Part shown: one piece after another, positions 36,692-48,053 of the stretch
Layout: each line of letters opens with the position of its first letter
Position numbering within the stretch: the first letter of the stretch is position 1
NCBI GenBank assembly: GCA_027924585.1
Contig: BSBM01000261.1
Span: forward strand, 1,597,501 to 1,661,500
DNA: 64,000 bases
Source of the DNA: Larix kaempferi
Taxonomy: Eukaryota; Streptophyta; Pinopsida; Pinales; Pinaceae
Reading direction: 5' to 3'
Made by a program: the position numbers and the translations under genes
Notes under the pieces: generated by a model
The model's input: only the letters and a program-made list of their open reading frames with translations
What the model was told of the DNA's origin: nothing
The model's database searches: none

Positions 36692-37733
36692 TTTAGAACT
36701 CAGACTCGACCGAGGGTCAACTCGAACTCGGATCTGGCTCAGACCAATTTGAAATTTAATAACTCAATTTCCTAAAAAATAAATAAAATATTTAATTTTT
36801 AATGAAAGAAAATATTTTAAAGATTCCAAACCATTAGAGACGAAACATTGAAAGTCTACTCATCTATAAACCATGTAAGGGTGAATATATCAAAATATGG
36901 AGTGCAACAAATATCTAAAACAAAATGGATAATCAATGAGGCTAGCTACTCTAAATGGCCTCTAGAGTCCAAAAAACAACATGCTACAATCTACTAGCCT
37001 ACTACATATCATTGATTAATATGATCAATCATCAAATTGATTGCCACTATTGTAGCCTCCTTACTTAGATGCCAACTCCATTACAAACAACCCAAGGAAG
37101 ATTGCCAAACAAGCTCCCAGCACACTCTAAACCACAGTCTTCAATGCCACTCCAAAACCTCCAAATGCTCACAAATATAAATGAGATAAGTGTGAGGAAA
37201 TTAGGGGTTGGGGGGTTTCTTTAGAACTTGCATTTAGGGTTTAGGGTCCTACGAATTAGGTATTATGTAAACATTAAGTTTAAAAAAATATATATTTTCC
37301 CTTAACATGTGTGTCGTAGGCTCTTCCCTTTAGGACTCGGCCGAGTTGGGCCAGTTTGGTATTTTTTACCCCTCAACATGTAGGGGTGACTTCATGATCA
37401 TTGTAATTATATATGATATGTTAATATATAATAAAATATAATTTATATTCTAATAATATTAATATTAGAATCTAATGTAGAATTTCATTACAAATTTCGA
37501 ATTGATATATTTTGGGCATCTATTGATATCTTTTGGACATATATCCATATCTTGCAATATATGGACATGGCTATTTTGAATATCTACGAAAATTGCTTTT
37601 TCTAATTCAAAATATGTGTATATATTTATTTTTTTGTATTTGTCAATTTTTTCTTTATTTTTTCCCAATTTGATTCAAACTCTTCACTCTTTTGCCTCGC
37701 CGATTTATTCCCAATTCCAAGTCTAGTAACATT
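36692..37733. mobile_element. hAT-like candidate with ACTCG motifs
   Basis: The left end CATTGTTTTAGAACTCAGAC and the complement of the right end CAATGTTACTAGACTTGG are loosely similar. Motifs such as 'GACTCGACCGAG', 'AACTCGAACTCGG' and 'GGACTCGGCCGAGTTGG' occur toward both ends. The right boundary falls where homology with LTR-like copy A begins. I could not find an 8-bp target duplication, so this is tentative. Confidence 0.35.
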
Positions 37734-37734
37734 G

Positions 37735-39260
37735 AGCAATGCCCCCTCGAAAAAAAAAGCCATGATACTTATGTCCAAGCTTATCAAAGCCAAATTCAAA
37801 GAAAGGGACTTGCAAAAAAAAAATTAAAAATAAAATAAAATAAAAGGATCATAAAAATGGCACAAGGAAAGGGTAACTTGAGAAAAAAAAATTATTCCCT
37901 TCCAAGGCACACATATGGAAGAAAAATCATTAATCCCTGGCTCTTGAAAGCTAAGGGGTAGACCTATCACTCATCACATTTCTATGATGGTCAATTCGTG
38001 AACACCCTTCCTTAGCATCACATTCATTTCATCACCCTCACCTTGCTTAAAAACATAGGAAATGCACTTAATCTTAGGGGTGTAACATGAAAAGTTGGAT
38101 CAATTATGGCTACACCATAGAAATTCAAAGGTTATTGGGATAATTAATCAAAAATGAGTGAGTTTATTAGAAAAGTGCACTTGAAAGCCTTTTATGTTAA
38201 TGTTTTGCATATTAGATAGAATTTTTCCTATGCCATATCTTATATTGTCTAACACTTGGTTGATTCTCTATAAATGACTTGAAGTCTCCTCCAAGATGAT
38301 GCACCCCCCTTTTTCATGCACGAGTGGGAAACTTAAGTCACATTGGCACATGTGAGAGAGGGCCAACCCTTTTTCACAATATTTGGATGAGTTGGCATGA
38401 GCTTTGACAACTTGAGTTCATTGCACACTTGGACCATGCTTCTTCACTCTTGGGCACAGTTTTTAGGAGGTTATTGCATCTTTCTAGAGGAGCGTTCTAG
38501 GGTTTATGGCATTTATTGGACCCTTGTGACACTTGGCATCATCATCTACTAGAGTGCTCCCTCATTTGAGGCATTCTTCATCATGGTTTGACTTGTCTAT
38601 GTGGTATGTTGCAACTTGGAGGACCCTTTATTGCTACACGTGCCACTTTATCTTGGAGCATTCATCAATTTGTCTTGGTTTTGATGAGGGCGCCCCTATA
38701 TTGAGGAGAGTTGGCACACTTATTGATGTATTTTGATGAGGGCACACCTCTTTTAGTGTTTGAATGGTCAAACCCTAGGGTTTTGTCCATGCATTTACTC
38801 ATTTGACTATAGTTGGTTGGAGCACTCCTCTCCTTAGTCTACTTTTCTTTGAGAGTGAGTTGTTAGTTTTGATTTGCCATATATTTGGATGAGGTTGTTA
38901 CATCTTGTAGTGGTTAATTGGTCAAATTCTTAGTGTTTTGGGCCTAGCCTTTTACTATTCCCACCTTATCTTCTAGAGCGCTCCACTTGTTTGTTATCTC
39001 GCTTCATGTATTATTACCCATCTCTCTAATGGTGCACCCCCCTCAAATGGTCAAAAGAGATTAGGATTTTGGTTACAAGGGTGTTATTTTTTACCATGTC
39101 ATGAGATATTTTATTATTTTTTATAGAGTTAGTTAGTCTCTCATCCTATATAAGAAACACTCCTCTCATTGTAATCTTTCGCTAAAACTTGGAGAATAAA
39201 GCAATCTTGCTACTTTCTTGACTATTTTCTTTTATGCTAGTGTCTAGGTTTAATTTGTTT
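37735..39260 (+). mobile_element. LTR-like copy B
   Basis: Diverged homologue of 17640-19020 in the same orientation. It ends with 'CCTATATAAGAAACACTCC' near 39155, 'CTCATTGTAATC', and a GAGAATAAAGC polyadenylation-like site near 39200. Its left end is cut by the hAT-like candidate at 37733. The intervening 20 kb has no matching polyprotein, so A and B are separate old copies and not the two ends of one element. Confidence 0.5.
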
Positions 39261-41155
39261 AAGGAGAAGTTATAAGTGTATAACATCTAAGTATGGATTC
39301 TTTCATCGTGTTGTGAGCATTGCATGAAGATTGAGGTAAATTATTTGAATATGCATTGCATGTTTTATTTACTAAGTAGCATCATTTTCAGCTCATGTTA
39401 TATGCTTCTTGTAGTAGAAATTATTGGCTTTGCATGCAAGTTTACTAGGGAAATTTCAGCTTTGAACCCTCCACATGTTTTGAAGAGAAATGATACTTAG
39501 CTATCAAAGACAAGGACAAGGGCATGAACTATTCTACCCACTCCTACTCTTTCATCACCAAGAAACTTCTCTTGTTTCCTTATGACCCCATTGCCCTTTT
39601 TTTTTGAGCATCTAGGCACTAGTCAAGACAGTTAATCTCTTCATTTTAGCCATTTAAATTTAATTTTGTTCTTTAAAAACATTTGGGTTTTAAAATCTGG
39701 AATCTAACTGTAATCTCTCACATAAGATTAAGCAAAAGATAGCTAGATCAATCCCCCTTGAGGGAAGCACATCATTTCATTAAGTTCATGCTATTTTCAT
39801 GGTTACTTTTTCTTGAGATGATAATCTTTTGCTTGCTAGTCATAAACAAAATTAACTTGAGATGAATGTTATATTTCAGATTTAGTTTAGCTCTTCATTT
39901 GATTTATTTCACATATCTTTAAATGGGCTGAACTTTAATTGTTAAATGAGTTATTTTCATTTTATCACCTTAAGTACTCTTGAACAATTACTTATCGATG
40001 TATTTTTAGATCTTGTATGGTTTATAACTTTATTGGCATATATCACTCCCACTTATCATATCCGAAAACTAACCATTTTCTCTTAGCATAGTAACACACT
40101 TCTCCTATATGTTAATGGCATCCTCAAGTAAATAAGACATTCTTAGTTATCTACCTTAAATTTCTTCAATACTTGTTATATCTAGCAATTTTGCACTCAT
40201 CTCCAGACATCTCAGTTGTTGGAATTTACATTGTTAATAACCCCATTAACTTTATCTTATACTTTTTTGCTAGTTTGTTTACAATCCTTTCAAAGTTGTG
40301 ATTGTGAGTGAAATTCTGGAATTAATCATTCTATTCTATTGGCAACCTCAGCAATAGAATGAGAGTTTATGGTTGAAAAGGATACATTTTCAAATTCACC
40401 TACATTCCTTTATTTCTTTGAAACAGCACATTCTATGGTTATATTATCTTTCTTATTGGTTTAACTTTAAATAAATTCATATTTTATTGTTGGTTATTTC
40501 AACTTAAATCTACAGCAGTCTTATTTAGATCACCAATGAATGGGATGAACTTTTATGGTTATCTTTAATTCATTGTTTTACATTTCTTGATCTATTCTTT
40601 AGGCAACAAGATTATTGTTTATTTCTTGGAAAATTCACTTAAGGTTTGATTACTCACATTCAATAGCTATCTTGTACTTGCAATCAATGCTTAATGGTTC
40701 ATGGATATCTAGCCTGTTACCACCCAGTTTGCACAGGTTGTTCAAACTTCAGCAAACAGAAGACACCCAGTCAGCCAGGGAGCCTTCATTTCCTCATCTG
40801 GATCAGACAATCTTCTGTCCACATGTATTATACACCTCCTTTGTCATGGTCAAAGGAAGATGATTGTAAAAATTGACATCCGTTATATGTGTAAAAGGGC
40901 TAGCCTGAGTGAGACATTCATATTATAGTTACTTTGGAGTGTTTTTTTTAATTTTTTACCTAGATGAACTTAGATCCTAGTGATCAGAGTTTATCTAGGT
41001 TTTTTCACTCAATCCTCCAAAGCCAAAGTATGTTATAATACAGATGCCTCAGGCTCGTGTCTAAGTCCTTGGAGTCTGATGTCAAAATTAGAGTTTGTCA
41101 CCATGTTTTTCCTTGTCAAAAGTGTCCTTTTAAATCCGTTGAGGGGGTAAAAATG
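39261..41155. other. Intron sequence, no gene seen
   Basis: AT-rich, possibly the decayed interior downstream of LTR-like copy B, but no coding motif is recognisable. Confidence 0.35.
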
Positions 41156-41159
41156 TAAT

Positions 41160-41810
41160 AATGTTATGAATTGTGGTCAAAGGGAGTGTTAAACACTTTA
41201 ATGCACCTCCTAGACCCCTTTGGATACACATGGGGAGACATGCAAGCCTTTTTTAGCACTTTATTCCATAAATTAGAGCATTTCAAGACCTTTTCCTTGA
41301 TTTAAGGAAAAGGAATATTCTTTTTGAGGGCACACTCTCTTTGAGCTCAAGTTCACTACTGAAGCGTTGCATGCCTGTTTAGTCAGGTGAGGTTGACTCC
41401 TCATCCCTCCACATTTCACTCCAGAGGTGGCGCATGCATGTCTACTCAATTCTAGTTCGCTCCAGAGGTGGCACATGAGGGCCTATTCATGCCTAGTTCA
41501 CTCCAGAGGTGGCGCATGAGGGCATACTCAGGCCTAGTCCACTCTAGTGATAGCTTGAAGTCTACTAGAGGTGGCACATTGGACCTTGGTGAACTCTACT
41601 CTATCTCTAGAGCATGCGCACTCCATCTTGCATGCATGTGTCACCCAAGGAGAGCGCATCCACTCCTTTTTGCTATAAAAGCAAGCGCTCTTCCTTTTTT
41701 TTTTTATGTTGTTGGTTGAAGCACAGAGCTTATCGTAATACTCTTTTGAGAGCAAGTTTGTGTAAATAAAAGTAAGGCTTTGGAGACTAATTATGGTGTG
41801 GCTCGTCAAT
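41160..41810 (+). mobile_element. LTR-like U3-R region with 41-bp repeats
   Basis: U3-like sequence with a 41-bp array leads to a 'CTATAAAAGCAAGCG' TATA box near 41670 and an AATAAAAG site near 41766. It lies 1.7 kb upstream of a gypsy primer binding site in the same orientation, so it may be the 5' LTR of the relic at 43469-45110. The U5 would then be unusually long, or other sequence intervenes. Confidence 0.45.
41415..41578. repeat. 41-bp tandem array, four units
   Basis: Units start at 41415, 41456, 41497 and 41538. The core is CTCCAGAGGTGGCRCATGAG; the fourth unit is diverged. Confidence 0.85.
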
Positions 41811-43465
41811 TGTGTGGCAGATCTTGCTTATCATCTTCATGTGGAGGTAACTAGTATCTTATGTTGTTAATGTACATGCTTCTTATTTCTTCGTATGGTC
41901 ATTGAAAGGGGGACTACTTCCAATTGAGTAAGATCTTACTTCATAGTTTTGTTAGTATAGATTTTATTGTATGTTTAAAGAGAAGGAGCTTGATTTTAGC
42001 ATTAAGCATATAGTTTGGATTATGTTGTATTGACTCTCTCCCTATAGGTTGCACCCGAAGAATACGGCAAGGAGGATATTTCTCCTTCCATGCATTTAAC
42101 ATTGTCTGTGTAGGTTATCCCATCCGCTGAGCAGCTTGAGGTTATCCTGGAGCAACCTTTCCCTCTCAGTGACTCTTCTAGTAAAGTAAGGCCCTCAGGG
42201 TCATTCCTTGGTGACTCCATTAGCCCAATCTTCTGGTATATAAATCTCACACGTGTCTTCTCATCTTCCAGCTATTACAAGAAATTTACTCCCTTTTTTA
42301 ATTATTTCATGCATGCACTAGTCTATATTTTCAAAGTAAACCATAAGTAAATGCGTATGCATGCATACATCTCTTTGATAAACAATTGAATATCTTAAGA
42401 GTAGATCCAAGAAAGATATTGCATGTTTGTGCATGTCATTGAAAGATGCATGCATGTCCAAAATAATCACATGCATGCATAAAAAGGTTTTGCATATTGC
42501 TTGCATGTTGCATTATCATCAAAAGGTCATATAAAGCATTTATTTGGCATCTTTGGCATACTTCAGCTCACTTTCCGCTGTCCGAACAGCAAGAAAATCT
42601 TGCGTTACGGACACTTACATCCTCCTTTAATTGTACTTTCTAACCCACTAATACATGTCTCCAAGTGTCCTTTGATTTCGTAGGTTAAGCACGCTTTCTG
42701 GTGCAATTCAGGAGCACTTTTCTAGCTAACTTTTGCTTGCTGTCCGGACTCATTAATTCGCTGTTTTGGACAGTCCCAAGGCAGCCTTCAAGCAGCAGCT
42801 CTGTACCATCAGAGTGGGCAATTGATCAGTACTCCTACCGAGCAAACTTTACAACCCTTTTCTGCTAAATTTCTGCCAAAAGGTAAGTACTTTCTAAGCT
42901 GTCCATACTGCATGTAGGTAATTGAAAGGCACTGGTCTTCAAATTCATATTATCATGTGTCATGCACTAATAAATTAGATTTATTTTCTCTAGTTGCATT
43001 TCTCTAAAAAAGTCCTAAAAAGTTTGTTTAAAAAAGGAAAATGCAAAAAACATCCTTAGATTCTTTTCTTTTAGTGACAACCGCCCTTGGCTTCGCTTAG
43101 GAGTTGGCCTGAATGGAGGAGTCAAGTGTCAAGGTGACAGTTCACCCAACTTGAGGCTTGCCCCCAAGGCTGCACCCAGTGAGCTCAAGATTTTTCAACT
43201 GGAGGTGCAGATTAAGCGGCAAGTTGGCAACATAGCCAACATTTGAGTTACCATAATCTTTGAATCCATCATCCACCAACAATCTAAGTCATTTGCCTTA
43301 TCTCTTGACACTTGGTCGCCTATAGAGACTGTCCCTTGTGACTTCTCAATCACTAAAGTGAAGGGAGTATTTGCTAAGCTGACAATGGCATTACTTCCAT
43401 AGTTGCATATAGCTACACCCTAGTGAGGACCTTGCACTTTAAGGGTGCTAGTTTTTGTGGCAACA
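41811..43465. other. Leader-like sequence upstream of a gypsy primer site
   Basis: No coding content. Includes ATGCATGC-rich sequence at 42350-42480. Could be U5/leader of the gypsy relic. Confidence 0.35.
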
Positions 43466-43468
43466 TTT

Positions 43469-43486
43469 TGGTGCCATTGTTGAGGA
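43469..43486 (+). other. Gypsy primer binding site (tRNA-Asp type)
   Basis: TGGTGCCATTGTTGAGGA differs at four positions from the TGGCGCC... site widely used by plant Tat/Athila gypsy elements. It precedes gag by about 300 bp. Confidence 0.55.
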
Positions 43487-43787
43487 TCAAGGTCCTTTCC
43501 CTGGAATTAAAAGATCAAGCTTCAATCTTTGATGGGGTTAATCTAATTAACCCATCTAACAACTCCACAAGAATATGTAGGCAAGAAGACTTATACTAGA
43601 ACTTCTTCACAATAAAATTTTTCCTGGCTACTTTGAAATTGAGAGAATTTATAAAAAGAAAATCAAACAAAACTCTCAAGTTTCAATCCCAAGCACCATA
43701 TCTATTGGGGTTAATCTCTAGCGTCCAAATCCAAATCCAATAATCATCGCTAGACCATGGTTAAATAATGCTTTTAAGCCATTAGAC

Positions 43788-44600
43788 ATGACTGCAATCC
43801 AAGGATTTCCTCATGATATGCCAAAGAAAATTGATTCAGTTCCATTATTCACAGGAAACAATGTAGTCACAACTGAGGAACATACTACAAACTTCTATGA
43901 TAAAACTAGAAATCACCAAATTGAACATGATGTTATGAAACTCTTTGCTCCGTTGTCAATTCCCACTAGCTCATTCGGTTAAGGTGTGGGTCTCGTCAGC
44001 AAGGGGACCCGGGTTCAATTACACTTAGCAATGAACTAGTTGGGAGGAGATACCCCAAAATACAGCCAAGTTGACGGCTAGTGTGGTCCAAGCCAGGTGC
44101 GATCCCCAGGTGATTTTAATGGAATAGATGCCCCTTGGACATGGTTTCTCAGACCAAAGGCCACTCCTGCCAAGTGAGGGAGTTTCGAGCAAACAAAAAA
44201 TAAAAGAAACTCTTTGCTACGTCTTTACAACAAAATGCTAAATCTCGGTATATGTCCCTACCAAATGGTAGTATCAAAACATGGGATGCTTTTCATGAAG
44301 CATTCATAAAAAGATGGGGTACTAAGATAGATGGGAGTATGATAATTAACTTCATGGGCTTAGGAAAAGAGAAAATGAAACAGTTTCAAAATTTGATAAT
44401 AGCTTCACAAACTTGTGGAAGAAGATCCTCGAAAAACTAAGCCAAGAGTTGATGCCCTCCTCCTACATTATGTGAACAGTGAATGCCTATCAAGGTCAAT
44501 TTGGCCTTCATTTGAGAGAGAAGTTCCCTGCAACTTTGGAATCGGTACAAGAATGGGCTAGTAAACTTGAAGGTATCTTTCTTTCCTCTAAGGTTGACAT
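43788..44600 (+). pseudogene. Ty3/gypsy gag, split by a SINE
   Basis: The first part (43788-43949) ends ...IEHDVMKLFA. After the SINE, the second part (from about 44219) runs through 'RYMSLPNGSIKTWDAFHEAF' and 'IKRWGTKIDGSM', the conserved capsid block with the 'W..F...F..R' pattern. The following frame (44479-44600) has 'AYQGQFGLHLREKFPATLES', a later gag segment. Both gag parts are in register across one copy of the target duplication, which shows gag was open when the SINE landed. A frameshift near 44400 separates the last part. Confidence 0.8.
43953..44205 (+). mobile_element. tRNA-derived SINE with target duplication
   Basis: A 253-bp insertion lies in gypsy gag. The flanks GAAACTCTTTGCTCCG (43937-43952) and GAAACTCTTTGCTACG (44206-44221) form a 16-bp target duplication with one mismatch. 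The head has an A box TAGCTCATTCGG (43967-43978) and a B box GGTTCAATTAC (44012-44022) about 34 bp apart, as in tRNA genes. The end is A-rich (AAACAAAAAATAAAA). All three hallmarks of a SINE are visible. Confidence 0.9.
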
Positions 44601-44629
44601 GGGCTTCTCAAGACAATTAGGCTTGACCA

Positions 44630-45110
44630 CATCACAACCTTATAGGAATGTATGTGCCATTGACTCTAAGGAAGTCCAAGTGTGTGGTCTATTCAAGGTT
44701 TTAAAGGTTAGCTTAGTTGCACATCCAAATATCTATGTATTAATGGATGTTGTGGTTATAGATGTACCTTATGTGTGGGGAATGCTATTATCTAGAAAAT
44801 GTATTGCAAGTTTGGGAGGTAGCCTTCAAATGGACTTATCATACGCAACCATCCCAACTTGTGAAGGAACCTTTGTCACACTTCATAGGGAACCAACCAT
44901 GAGATACCAAGTAGATCCTAAGGAACCAATGAATGAAGTGTTCTACATAGATGAAGAGTTCGACAACCTTTGTGTGTTCACTAATTCCTTAGCAACCAAT
45001 CACTCTAGGAATTTGAAGGGGTTTGGACCATGGACTTCAATGGTGCTATGTCTAAAACAGGAGCTGGAGCTAGAATTGTTTTTACTTATCCTATGGAGTT
45101 AGTGACCATT
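44630..45110 (+). pseudogene. Ty3/gypsy protease joined to an RNase H fragment
   Basis: The frame 44479-45102 holds an aspartic-protease-like region ('GLFKVLKVSLVAHPNIYVLM', 'VVIDVPYVWGMLLSR' and 'LGGSLQMDLSYATIP'). From about 45020, in another frame, follows 'MDFNGAMSKTGAGARIVF', the start of a gypsy RNase H domain. Reverse transcriptase, which should lie between, is missing, so the element has an internal deletion. The RNase H stops after ~30 residues at about 45110, where a LINE-like sequence begins. Confidence 0.65.
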
Positions 45111-45119
45111 TCCCCAAAG

Positions 45120-46385
45120 CACCTCCCCCCCATTCAGATTCTCCCATGATATGCCGCACCATCTCTGGCCACCTACACAAGTACTGAATCAATTCATCAG
45201 AGAGGATATCTACAAATTATACATTCAGGTCACTTGGACATCACCTTTGACGAACCTGGGCTCAAAGATGTCCTTCTAACTTGAAAACTTCTTGGACTTA
45301 CAGGATGGCATCATCGTCCACCCCCCATACACACGCAAGCATTGGATGGACTCTCTCAGGATCCCTTTGGGGACAGCTTCGAGTGGGATCTCATAGGCCC
45401 CAGGTGGAGACTGATCATCACATACCACGATCTGATAGAATCTGCCAGGTGTGTCACTTACAGGAGCCAGAGAAAGAGATACAACTCATTTTTAGGTGCC
45501 CGATATACTATGAGATCAGAGGACGTTACCATTGCCTCTATAGAGGCGCAAGGGGTTCCCTCTCGACTTTCTTTTGACATCAAGATCAGAGATGCCTAGC
45601 CCTCTTCATCAAAGAGATTTTCAGCCACAGATCTCAGCTCTTACACACCCTGCCTCGCCTTGGGACGACCAGGATGATCACATCATATTTCCATGTTGAT
45701 CCGTTGAAGCAAAGCAACAAGAGCCGAGCTGAGGGTCATAGTACTTCAGATAGTAAAGTGGTGAGACCTCAGGCCTCCCCTCAACCTCTTCCTCTAGGAG
45801 ATCGACCGATATCTTTGGGACCGGCTCAAAGGTGTCGAACAACACATCAATCCACACACCTCCAAAGCGTCAAAGAGACCAACCCACAGCGAACCCTGTG
45901 CAAGGCACTTCTCGCTCGTTGAATGCCTTCCCAACCTCAGCGCAGCAATCAGAGATCTATCCAGAGTTTTTTCCCTTCGGCTCAGATGTTAGGAGTATTC
46001 CTTGTTCCTACATCCCCCCTGGATCGTCCAACGAGACACCTAGGTGGCTCCAGAGGACTTTGATAGGGATAGCGAGCCAGTGCCCCGATCGCCCCCAGCG
46101 TCGTCAGTTATTAAACTCAAGCGCTCTTGACTTCATCGACCTCATTCTTTGTCTTATACATCGTTGTGCCTTACCATAGCTTTATATAGGTTTACGAGGA
46201 CATCTCACTACTTGTATCTTTCTTTATTTTACTCTACATTAGGTTCAGCTACAGCATTGTCTAGGAGTTGTGTTTGCACTCCTACAATGTACTCATAGTG
46301 TTTGTATCCTTTTAGTCCCATTAACCTACTTTTGTGGTCATTCATTGGACATTCATAAAATTATCTTATCTTATCTTATCTTATG
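45120..46385 (+). mobile_element. LINE-like 3' end with zinc-knuckle-like motif and ATCTT tail
   Basis: The frame at 45281-45577 contains 'RICQVCHLQEPEKEIQLIFR' followed by CPIYYEIRGRYHCLYR. This resembles the CX2C...H...C motif near the C terminus of several LINE polyproteins ('H.LF.CP.Y..IR'), here with Gln in place of His. A non-coding tail of ~800 bp ends at a short TTATC repeat (46362-46384), a type of tail seen in some LINEs. A related tail is at 11070-11178. Reverse transcriptase itself is absent, so the family is an inference. Confidence 0.5.
46362..46385. repeat. (TTATC)n microsatellite
   Basis: Four to five units at the 3' end of the LINE-like sequence. Confidence 0.85.
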
Positions 46386-46449
46386 GGCACTATCAAGACA
46401 TTTTCCTATAGACACGAGTTTAATTGCACCAATAATATTATTAAGCGAA

Positions 46450-46984
46450 AAAAAAAATTGCATAGGATTTTTACTCTATGTTTCGAGCCTCTCAGTAGGG
46501 CTCATCATCGAGAGAAAAGTTACTCAAGATTTATGGATCAAAGAATAGCATAATAAATAGATATGGGATTAAGGTTTTGAAGGTTTCAATAAGCCGACCA
46601 ATTATTAGAGCACAATAGATAAGTAGCATTAAGGATAATAATATCAAAAAAAATTAGGGTTGATTATTATTAGAATTTGAATTAAAATTCTTATTTAATA
46701 CTAAAACCATAATATGCATTAACATTACTAAAGAACAAGATTATATTATTATTACTACTAACCCTATTTATGGAGATTGTATTTTTTTAAATTATTAGAG
46801 ACAATGATTAGGTCATTCCTGTTATTAATAAAGCTTAAGATATTAGATTTTTTTAGCATTGTAACATATTATAGAATTTTAGGGTTTTTTGTTATTCTTT
46901 GAGATTTTTATTATTGCTTAAATTTTTGTTACTTATTAAATTATTATTATTTTTATTTTTAAGGGTGTGAATGATGGGACGCCA
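46450..46984 (-). other. 3' UTR of the left Penelope-like copy
   Basis: AT-rich sequence complementary to 49856-49982 plus 51586-51915. It preserves the uninterrupted site (near 46815-46835) where the right arm has the 1.6-kb retroposon. Confidence 0.75.
46478..46514 (-). ncRNA. Hammerhead-core-like motif, left copy (altered core)
   Basis: On the minus strand the sequence has the same GAGCC/GGCTC stem and GAAAC as the right copy, but the core CTGATGA is TCGATGA. In a hammerhead ribozyme that change would be expected to abolish cleavage. Confidence 0.4.
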
Positions 46985-47290
46985 ACATTCACTCAATTTT
47001 ACGTCATCATCCCTATCTCAAGAAAGCCTTCTCTATCTCAATAGTTTCTCGATTTTTCCTTCTCCTATGATGATCTTCTTTTGCAATGAGCTTGGTGTCT
47101 TCAATACAAATGTGGTGGCTTGAGCTGTGTGCATGGTCAACTAATACCAACTTCTTATGACAATCATGCATTATGTCCGCACAATGTTCCTTAAACAATC
47201 TCTTTGTTTCCCAAATATAAGTCTTTCCACATGAGCACTAAATACTATATACCCCCCTTGAGTTTTATAGAATCCACAGAATCTTTTGAG
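46985..47290 (-). pseudogene. Penelope-like GIY-YIG endonuclease, left copy
   Basis: Minus frames contain a damaged catalytic start ('YSI*CSCGKTYIWET', about 47265-47220). The C-terminal part follows at 47198-47013: 'ADIMHDCHKKLVLVDHAHSS' and 'HHICIEDTKLIAKEDHHRRR', then 'RETIEIE'. The last block matches the 'REAIEIE' end of the GIY-YIG domain in the right copy. A stop and Gly-to-Trp change in YIG make it inactive. Confidence 0.8.
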
Positions 47291-48053
47291 GAATCCAACA
47301 TTCTCCCAACTAAATTTGGAGGAGAGAAAACAACCCTAATGTCTTTCCTCTTTAGGATCCTAGCTAGCACATCAGTTGTTCCCTTGATATAAGGAAGGGT
47401 AATTTTAGTTCCTTTAATGTCTTTGTTCTGTTTTCAAGGTCCTTTTTTAACCTTTTGGATGACTTTATTAATATGATTTTCACTATACCCATTCTTTTTT
47501 AACACAATGGACAAGCGTTTTTTCTCATGTTCAAGGTGTTCATCATCTGAGACTACTGGCACGAGTTACTAGAGTCTTTAATATCCTCGACTTTTGCACA
47601 GGAAAGTGGTGAAAGTCAGCATGTAGGTACCTATCTGTATGGGTCTTCTTTCTATAGACCTAGGTGTGGGTCTATCGAAAGAATCCAACATTCTCCCAAC
47701 TAAATTTGGAGGAGAGAAAACAACCCTAATGTCTTTCCTCTTTAGGATCCTAGCTAGCACATCAGTTGTTCCCTTGATATAAGGAAGGGTAATTTTAGTT
47801 CCATTAATGTCTTTGTTCCATTTTCAAGGTCCTTTTTTAACCTTTTGGATGACTTTATTAATATGATTTTCACTATATCCATTCTTTTTTAACACATTGG
47901 ACAAGTGTTTTTTCTCATGTTCCAAGTGTTCGTCATCTGAGACTACTAGAACGAGTTACTAGAGTCTTTAATATCCTCGTCTTTTGCACAGGAAAGTGGT
48001 GAAAGTCAGCATGTAGGTACCTGTCTGTATGGGTCTTCTTTCTATAGACCTAG
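47291..48053 (-). repeat. 373-bp tandem duplication within the left Penelope-like copy
   Basis: Segments 47291-47663 and 47681-48053 are near-identical with a constant 390-bp offset and no indels. Roughly a dozen single-base differences are visible. A 17-bp filler (47664-47680) separates them. The duplicated piece spans the end of reverse transcriptase, the linker and 'VGRMLDS'. The right arm has only one copy (about 49165-49530). Confidence 0.9.

Noticed and set aside
17580-39260. One 21-kb LTR retrotransposon bounded by copies A and B
   Set aside because: The interior is a patchwork with host exons at 29 kb, and the two copies are strongly diverged.
43953-44040. Functional tRNA gene
   Set aside because: The A and B boxes belong to a SINE with target duplication and A-rich tail; the sequence does not close into a tRNA cloverleaf by eye.
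44479-45102. 207-codon frame as a single intact protein
   Set aside because: It mixes late gag, protease and, out of frame, RNase H of a gypsy relic; its last ~30 residues are in the wrong frame.
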